A stretch of 11,470 bases of DNA from SAR202 cluster bacterium (GTDB lineage Bacteria > Chloroflexota > Dehalococcoidia > Lucifugimonadales > JASMAO01), in contig JASMAO010000108.1 of assembly GCA_030754315.1 (NCBI GenBank), forward strand, positions 1 to 11,470, read 5' to 3'. Shown here piece after piece: positions 6,865 through 11,470 of this stretch; position 1 is the stretch's first letter; each line of letters starts with the position of its first letter. Below the pieces are notes generated by a model, which was given only the letters and a program-made list of their open reading frames with translations, made no database searches and had not been told where the DNA came from. The position numbers and the translations under genes are program-made.

Positions 6865-7122
6865 TATCGCTCTTCAACCTCGCCGCTTAACCAGTACCAT
6901 TCCGCTAATTATTATCCCCAATAACCCCAAGGGAGTAATGGTGATCATCAAATTCACTCGATGAATGTAACTCACCGTACAACACCAATGGTTGCAACCG
7001 ACTTTATCTGACACCATTGGCACACGCTTGCAGGTGCTGGAATCTCGATGTTATATTGTCTCACGCAGGCCGTATCCTTACAGCGGCTTGTTGATATATA
7101 ACCCACCAACGGATTACAAACT
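6865..7122. other. Intergenic leader before the amidotransferase gene, with inverted/direct repeats
   Basis: 258 bases with no gene. CCAATGGT (6985-6992) pairs with ACCATTGG (7013-7020), an 8-bp stem with a 20-base loop; the same segments also form a near-direct repeat ACACCAATGG/ACACCATTGG 29 bases apart. A 10-base palindrome GGTTGCAACC (6990-6999) overlaps the left arm. Such dense symmetry upstream of an operon suggests an operator or structured leader. I recognise no known riboswitch. Confidence 0.5.
7028..7057 (+). promoter_or_regulatory. Candidate promoter for the mgs/glx-like operon
   Basis: TTGCAG (7028-7033) and TATATT (7052-7057) are 18 bases apart, just downstream of the inverted repeat ending at 7020. 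The -10 matches the consensus at 5 of 6 positions but the -35 only at 3. TATAAC at 7097-7102 is another possible -10 nearer the gene, with no -35. Low certainty on either. Confidence 0.28.
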
Positions 7123-8034
7123 ATGTGTGGTATTAGCGGCATAATGTACAAGAAGAGCAGCGATCGAGACTCGGCGCCCATAGGGTCCGAACTTGTGAAG
7201 ATGCTTGATGCGTTAGCCCATCGTGGCCGTGACTCAACGGGCATTACTATCGCGGGTGAGAAGACGGCTGAAGATTACATTGTGCGAACCTGGACCAACG
7301 CAGAACAAGCCTCTGATGTGATGGCCAAAGCCGAAGAGGCCATAATCAGAACCGGTGCGGTTGTTGCTTCCAGTACCTACTTAAACGGATTTGGGCGACT
7401 TACCGTCAACTACGAAGGCAAAGTCTCTGATTTAGCTAGCGCGCTCGTCAACACCAAAGGCATTGAACTCCACAGCATTGGGGAGAGTTCCGAAATAATA
7501 AAAGACGTCGGAACATCGACTAGCATAGACACCATCCACCAGATTAGCAGGTTTAGGGGTACTCACGGAATAGGCCACGTCAGAATGGCAACGGAGAGCA
7601 AGATAGACATCAATCACGCCCACCCTTTCTGGGCCTACCCTTTTCCCGACGTTACTGTTGTCCACAACGGCCAACTCACCAATTACCACAAACTCAAACA
7701 CATGTACGAGGATCAAGGGCACCGTTTTCAAACAGGAAATGACTCCGAAATTATTGCGGTCTACTTGGCCGACAAACTTGCCAATGGGGATACTCTCGAT
7801 AGTGCGTTACAACAATCATTGAACGACCTAGACGGCACCTTTACTTACCTAGTGTCTACACGAAACGGGCTGGGGTATGCCAAGGATCAATGGGCTGCAA
7901 AACCCTTGGTCGCTATGGAGACAGATGACATCATCGCCCTAGCATCCGAAGAAATAGCTCTCCACAGCATCTTTGACACTGTGGCGGATCGAGTAGAACC
8001 TCAAGAAAGCGAAGTGATGACTTGGTCAGTTTAG
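7123..8034 (+). CDS. Class II glutamine amidotransferase subunit, MgsA/GlxB-like
   Basis: Ntn-type glutaminase that releases ammonia, or methylamine from gamma-glutamylmethylamide in the N-methylglutamate synthase version, for a partner synthase subunit. 303 residues. Seen: MCGISGIMY with nucleophile Cys2 exposed once Met1 is removed, which fixes the start; HRGRDSTG (33-40); GHVRMATES (151-159) with the arginine that binds the glutamine carboxylate; HNGQLTN (181-187), the oxyanion-hole Asn-Gly; and GNDSE (205-209). It is a stand-alone glutaminase, corresponding to the N-terminal domain of large glutamate synthase and matching MgsA or GlxB in size. No clear Shine-Dalgarno precedes the ATG. The beta-helix subunit follows after 79 bases. 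Family assignment is firm; the physiological substrate is inferred from the gene set. Confidence 0.85.
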   Translation: MCGISGIMYKKSSDRDSAPIGSELVKMLDALAHRGRDSTGITIAGEKTAEDYIVRTWTNAEQASDVMAKAEEAIIRTGAVVASSTYLNGFGRLTVNYEGKVSDLASALVNTKGIELHSIGESSEIIKDVGTSTSIDTIHQISRFRGTHGIGHVRMATESKIDINHAHPFWAYPFPDVTVVHNGQLTNYHKLKHMYEDQGHRFQTGNDSEIIAVYLADKLANGDTLDSALQQSLNDLDGTFTYLVSTRNGLGYAKDQWAAKPLVAMETDDIIALASEEIALHSIFDTVADRVEPQESEVMTWSV

Positions 8035-8113
8035 AACTCGTCCCCGAATGTACAACCATTTTCATCGCACTTCGACGGCATGACACAAGAATGCCCGGGC
8101 GAGGTCTGACCTG

Positions 8114-8800
8114 TTGACCTACACACTTGACGCAGACGAACTGAGTATTCGCGAAATCAATAAACGCCTCAAGCAACTTTCGAGAACTGGGGCCGAAATT
8201 CACATCGTCAACTCCAGAGCACGCCACAATATCATCGTCGGATTGCTCGATCGATGTAAAATCACCGTCCAAGGCAGCGTTGGCTATTACAGTGCCAGCG
8301 TTTCTGACGGGCCTGAGGTAATCATTGAAGGTAATGCGGGGTGGGCACTGGGAGAGAATTTAATGAGTGGCACAGTGTCTGTCACCAGAGATGCCGGTGC
8401 ATCTCTGGCAGCCGGCATGAGGGGCGGGTCAGTGTATGTAGGTGGCTCCGCAGGTGCCAGGGCAGGCATATCAATGAAAGGCGGCACCCTGCTTGTTCGC
8501 GGTAATACAGGGTTTCTAACTGGATTCATGATGCAGGAGGGTCGCATTATAGTATTAGGCGACGCTGGTGAATCGGTTGGAGACTCGATGTACGAAGGCA
8601 CAATCTACGTTGCTGGTAACATAGGATCTCTTGGTAGCGACGCCAAAGAAGAAGAAGCATCTGAAGACGACCTAATTGGGGTTTGGCAGACCCTCGAGGA
8701 TCACGGGATCGATCAAAGGCCTGCCTTCAAAAAGATCGTTTCGGCTCGTAGGTTGTACCACTTTGACTCTCTAGAGAGACTCGAGATGTCCGCCGTATAG
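8114..8800 (+). CDS. GXGXG beta-helix subunit, MgsB/GlxC-like
   Basis: Structural subunit related to the C-terminal domain of glutamate synthase large chain; in MgsABC or GlxBCD it assembles with the amidotransferase and the FMN subunit. 228 residues. The centre is a right-handed beta-helix: turns beginning near residues 73, 92, 111, 130 and 149 repeat with a period of exactly 19 residues, each with the G-x-x-G...G pattern (for example GNAGWALGENLMSGTVSV, then DAGASLAAGMRGGSVYV). A conserved-looking tail with WQTLEDHGI and FKKIVSARRLYHF closes the protein. The start is TTG at 8114 with GAGG 9 bases upstream; no in-frame ATG or GTG suits better. The FMN subunit follows after 26 bases. FwdC/FhcC of formylmethanofuran enzymes share this fold, but the neighbours decide for the synthase type. 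Confidence 0.84.
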   Translation: MTYTLDADELSIREINKRLKQLSRTGAEIHIVNSRARHNIIVGLLDRCKITVQGSVGYYSASVSDGPEVIIEGNAGWALGENLMSGTVSVTRDAGASLAAGMRGGSVYVGGSAGARAGISMKGGTLLVRGNTGFLTGFMMQEGRIIVLGDAGESVGDSMYEGTIYVAGNIGSLGSDAKEEEASEDDLIGVWQTLEDHGIDQRPAFKKIVSARRLYHFDSLERLEMSAV

Positions 8801-8814
8801 TTAAATTACAGAGA

Positions 8815-8821
8815 GAGGTGA
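8815..8821 (+). promoter_or_regulatory. Shine-Dalgarno deciding the FMN subunit start
   Basis: GAGGTGA at 8815-8821 is closely complementary to the 16S rRNA tail and lies 5 bases before ATG at 8827. It overlaps the earlier in-frame GTG at 8818, so 8827 is the likely start. Confidence 0.65.
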
Positions 8822-8826
8822 ACGGT

Positions 8827-10128
8827 ATGGTCATGCCGACCAGCCAGATATTTACACCCTGGGTTATCGATGACATCCATACCAAGGCAGATTTAGGTCG
8901 TTACAGACTCCGCGGCTTCAGCACATTCCAGAAGGTTACCCATTTTGATGACCTAACCTTCCTCTCAACGGGGCTTACTAGATTCCCCCTCGAAGGATAC
9001 AAAGAAAAATGTGAAACACGCACCGTGATAGGAGCCTTAAACCCCGAGACTCCCCTAGTACTTGACACCCCTATCTATATCTCTGGTATGAGCTACGGGG
9101 CACTATCCGCTAACGCGAAAACTGCATTAGGCAAGGCCGCGACGATGGTCGGGACCGCAAGCTGCACTGGGGACGGAGGTATGCTCCAAAGTGAAAGGGA
9201 TGCATCCGATAAGCTGATTTATCAACTGTTGCCTAGTCGTTACGGCTTTAACCCAAGCCATTTGATACAAGCGCAGGCTGTTGAAATCGTTGTAGGACAA
9301 GGCGCAAAGCCCGGTACAGGTGGAATGCTAATGGGAGTCAAGGTACTGGACCATATCGCTGAGATGAGAGACCTACCCACTGGAATCGACCAACGCAGCC
9401 CAGCGCGACACCCCGATTGGCTGGGCCCTGACGACTTGGCTGTCAAAATCGAGCAGCTCCGGGAGGCCACCGATTGGAAGGTACCAATACACGTCAAACT
9501 TGGCGCATGTCGGGTAACTGACGATGTAAAGCTTGCAGCCAAGGCTGGAGCTGACGCTATCGTCATCGACAGTATGGTAGCGGGGACAGGGGCTTCGCCA
9601 GAGGTTCTTCTCGACCATAGCGGCATACCAACTGTTCCAGCTATTGTTATGGCGCGCGAAGCTTTAAGAGAACTCGGGCTGTATGGGAAGGTGAGCCTCA
9701 TAGCATCAGGCGGTATCCGTAGCGGAGCCGACGCGGCCAAAGCATTGGCACTGGGAGCCGACGCCGTCGCCATAGGTATCTCTGCCTTAGTCGCACTGAA
9801 CTGTAACAGAGAGATTCCCGAATCCGACTTCGTTAGCGAAGTCGGCGTACCCGCCGGACAGTGTAGCAATTGCCAAACAGGCAAATGCCCAGTGGGAATA
9901 GCGACTCAAAATCCTGAGCTTACAGCACGACTGGATCCTGACGAAGGTGCCGATCGAGTAGCCAATTTCATTAACTCCATGACCATGGAGATGACACTGC
10001 TAACTCGATCTCTTGGCAAAAGCAATGTCCACAGCCTTGAACCCGAAGATTTGGCTGCATTGACCCTGGAAGCATCGGCCATGGCGCAAGTACCTCTAGT
10101 CGGGACTGGAAAAGTATTTGGTACTTAA
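8827..10128 (+). CDS. FMN-binding glutamate synthase-type subunit, MgsC/GlxD-like
   Basis: Catalytic subunit with the FMN-binding TIM barrel of glutamate synthase. It would use ammonia or methylamine channelled from the amidotransferase to form glutamate or N-methylglutamate. 433 residues from ATG 8827. Seen: PIYISGMSYGALSANAKTAL and GTASCTGDGGM near the N-terminus; GAKPGTGGML, the active-site glycine-rich segment; HVKLGA; DAIVIDSMVAGTGASP; LIASGGIRSGADAAKALALGADAVAIG, the phosphate-binding region; and an Fe-S cysteine cluster with Cys346, Cys349 and Cys354, followed by PVGIATQNPEL. The cysteine spacing is C-x2-C-x4-C, compared with C-x5-C-x4-C in large bacterial glutamate synthases as I recall them. 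There is no separate NADPH-binding small subunit in view, so the electron donor may be ferredoxin or another partner. The next gene follows after 122 bases. Confidence 0.9.
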   Translation: MVMPTSQIFTPWVIDDIHTKADLGRYRLRGFSTFQKVTHFDDLTFLSTGLTRFPLEGYKEKCETRTVIGALNPETPLVLDTPIYISGMSYGALSANAKTALGKAATMVGTASCTGDGGMLQSERDASDKLIYQLLPSRYGFNPSHLIQAQAVEIVVGQGAKPGTGGMLMGVKVLDHIAEMRDLPTGIDQRSPARHPDWLGPDDLAVKIEQLREATDWKVPIHVKLGACRVTDDVKLAAKAGADAIVIDSMVAGTGASPEVLLDHSGIPTVPAIVMAREALRELGLYGKVSLIASGGIRSGADAAKALALGADAVAIGISALVALNCNREIPESDFVSEVGVPAGQCSNCQTGKCPVGIATQNPELTARLDPDEGADRVANFINSMTMEMTLLTRSLGKSNVHSLEPEDLAALTLEASAMAQVPLVGTGKVFGT

Positions 10129-10143
10129 CACTGAAGCCACCAG

Positions 10144-10186
10144 AAACCTAATGACAATTTTAGAAACGTAGGTTTGAGGAAAATTG
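10144..10186 (+). promoter_or_regulatory. Interleaved complementary segments: possible pseudoknot or switch upstream of the GS-like gene
   Basis: AAACCTA (10144-10150) is complementary to TAGGTTT (10169-10175), and CAATTTT (10155-10161) to AAAATTG (10180-10186). The order a-b-a'-b' with 4-, 7- and 4-base connectors is that of an H-type pseudoknot or two mutually exclusive hairpins. It lies in the 122-base gap after the FMN subunit and 64 bases before the next start codon. Confidence 0.35.
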
Positions 10187-10235
10187 GAAGCACTAACCGC
10201 TGGTTGGGTGAACGATAACTGGGAACAACTTAAGT

Positions 10236-10243
10236 AAGGAGAG
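10236..10243 (+). promoter_or_regulatory. Strong Shine-Dalgarno of the GS-like gene
   Basis: AAGGAGAG at 10236-10243 lies 7 bases before ATG at 10251. It is one of the best ribosome binding sites in the window and fixes this start, which suggests high translation and independence from the upstream gene. Confidence 0.75.
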
Positions 10244-10250
10244 CCTCGAT

Positions 10251-11470
10251 ATGTCCAAACGTGACGATATCTATAACCAGATGCAAGCCGACGATATCGA
10301 GTATCTACTTGTACAATTCGTTGACATCCATGGTTCGCCAAAAGTCAAGATGGTGCCAGCGAATCACTTGGACGACGTGATTGATGAAGGGGCTGGCTTC
10401 GCCGGCGCAGCTGTCTGGGGGTTGGGCCAAGGGCCGCATTCTCACGACATGCTCGCAAGGGTCGATCTAGACAGTTACAGCCCAGCACCCTGGACCCAGG
10501 GTGTAGCTCGATTCGCTAGCGATCTCTACGTCGATGGTGAGCCATACATGTACTGTCCAAGACAAAACTTCAAGCGTGTTTTAACCGAACTTAAAAACGA
10601 AGGTTACACGTTTCATGTGGGCATCGAACCTGAACATTTCTTGGTTACTCGAGATGGAACCGGACGCATTTCAGTATGGGATCCTAACGACGTGGACAAC
10701 CTTGATAAACCCTGCTATGACTTTAAGGGCATCGGCAATGCAATGGGATACCTTAGGGATCTAATGGATGGTATGAAGAAAGCAGGCTGGGATGTATATC
10801 AATCAGATCACGAAGACGCAAACGGACAATACGAAGTCAATTTCGTGTATTCAGATGCACTGACCACAGCCGATCGCTATACCTTCTTCAAAATGATGAC
10901 CAGCCAGTATGCACAGCGTTATGGCGCCATCGCAACACACATGGCCAAGCCGTTCTCAAACCGAACTGGCAATGGTGGGCACATCCACTTCCATCTTGAA
11001 AATGATTATGGCGAAAATGTCCTTTTGGACGAAAGCGATCCGCAGGGGCTTGGACTGTCAAAACTGGCATACAATTTCATTGGCGGTATCATCGCCCATG
11101 CCCCCGCAATCTGCGCCATCGCATCCCCCACAGTAAACTGCTACAAACGTCTTCAACTCGGCGCAGGCTTAACAGGAACCCAATCGGGGTTCACCTGGAC
11201 TCCAGCCTTCATTACCTATGGCGACAACAATCGGACACAGATGATCAGAACCGCAGGCCCCGGACACCTTGAGGACCGGACGATTTCCGCAGCATGCAAT
11301 CCTTACCTAACCCTTGCCGCGTATGTCACAGCCGGTCTAGACGGGATTCGACGAGAGTTAGACCCTGGCAAACCAAATTTGGACAACATGTATGAATTGG
11401 GCTTAGACGAGATCAAGCGTAGGGGGATACAAACACTACCGCAAAATCTAAACGAGGCCCTGTCAGAATT
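10251..11470 (+). CDS. Type III-like glutamine synthetase family enzyme, GmaS/GlnT-like (3' end missing)
   Basis: ATP-dependent ligase of glutamate with an amine: ammonia (GlnT) or methylamine (gamma-glutamylmethylamide synthetase, GmaS). The frame is open from ATG 10251 to the window edge, 406 codons; relatives are about 440-450 residues, so roughly 40 are missing. Seen: N-terminal beta-grasp region with VQFVDIHGSPKVKMVP; GAGFAGAAVWGLGQGPH; metal/substrate glutamates in GIEPEHF (Glu126, Glu128) and HEDANGQYEVNF (Glu188, Glu195); MAKPFSNRTGNGGHIHFHL with the active-site Gly and His; NCYKRL; NNRTQMIR, the phosphate-binding arginine segment; and the EDRTISAACNPYLTLAA signature. HEDANGQ is typical of the GlnT/GmaS branch, not of housekeeping GlnA. 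Position directly after MgsABC-like genes favours GmaS, but the rhizobial glxBCD-glnT order is the same, so the amine substrate is open. Confidence 0.88.
   Translation, partial: MSKRDDIYNQMQADDIEYLLVQFVDIHGSPKVKMVPANHLDDVIDEGAGFAGAAVWGLGQGPHSHDMLARVDLDSYSPAPWTQGVARFASDLYVDGEPYMYCPRQNFKRVLTELKNEGYTFHVGIEPEHFLVTRDGTGRISVWDPNDVDNLDKPCYDFKGIGNAMGYLRDLMDGMKKAGWDVYQSDHEDANGQYEVNFVYSDALTTADRYTFFKMMTSQYAQRYGAIATHMAKPFSNRTGNGGHIHFHLENDYGENVLLDESDPQGLGLSKLAYNFIGGIIAHAPAICAIASPTVNCYKRLQLGAGLTGTQSGFTWTPAFITYGDNNRTQMIRTAGPGHLEDRTISAACNPYLTLAAYVTAGLDGIRRELDPGKPNLDNMYELGLDEIKRRGIQTLPQNLNEALSE

Noticed and set aside
8114..8800. Beta-helix subunit considered as formylmethanofuran dehydrogenase/hydrolase subunit C (FwdC/FhcC)
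   Set aside because: The fold is shared, but the flanking amidotransferase and FMN glutamate-synthase-type genes in tight order point to the MgsB/GlxC type.
9240..9884. Long antisense open frame of 214 codons inside the FMN subunit gene
   Set aside because: It lies wholly opposite a gene with clear FMN and Fe-S motifs. Its Ser/Ala/Pro-rich product shows no recognisable motif, as expected of a codon-bias shadow.

Overview
The window looks like a chromosomal segment of a free-living bacterium with balanced base composition, short intergenic gaps and a mix of ATG, GTG and TTG starts. The gene content (RecG with a long N-terminal extension, a YtxH-type small membrane protein, an MfnB-like enzyme, and split glutamate-synthase-like subunits with a type III-like glutamine synthetase) would fit an uncultivated marine or soil lineage such as Chloroflexota (SAR202/Dehalococcoidia-like). 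That placement is inference from gene content, not from a marker gene. I see no insertion sequence, phage gene, CRISPR array, tRNA or rRNA.

Layout. Bases 1-699 (+) carry the 3' part of a prephenate dehydratase (phenylalanine synthesis). It converges on a block of minus-strand genes. In their own direction of transcription these are: recG (6160 to 3728); a DapA-superfamily class I aldolase (3469 to 2474) whose stop overlaps the start of an MfnB-like enzyme (2477 to 1506) in an ATGA junction; and two small membrane-anchored proteins overlapping by 8 bases (1384 to 1073 and 1080 to 733). The aldolase pair has a good sigma-70-like promoter at 3553-3582, with a perfect 19-bp tandem repeat just upstream. 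From 6478 to the right edge everything is on the plus strand: a small degenerate receiver-like protein, then a glutamine amidotransferase, a GXGXG beta-helix subunit, an FMN/Fe-S glutamate-synthase-type subunit and a glutamine-synthetase-like enzyme cut by the window edge.

How they may work together. The last four genes have the subunit structure of N-methylglutamate synthase (MgsABC) plus gamma-glutamylmethylamide synthetase (GmaS), the early steps of the indirect methylamine pathway, or equivalently of the rhizobial GlxBCD-GlnT set. The MfnB-like protein belongs to the family making the furan precursor of methanofuran, a C1 carrier. It keeps the expected active-site lysines but has a diverged signature loop and an extra C-terminal TusA-like domain. 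Together these suggest methylated-amine or one-carbon metabolism, but the downstream mgd genes and the formyltransferase/hydrolase genes lie outside the window, so the link is a hypothesis.

Most worth a second look: the MfnB-TusA fusion coupled to a DapA-like aldolase; the tandem repeat at that operon's promoter; and an interleaved pair of 7-bp complementary segments (possible pseudoknot or switch) ahead of the glutamine-synthetase-like gene.
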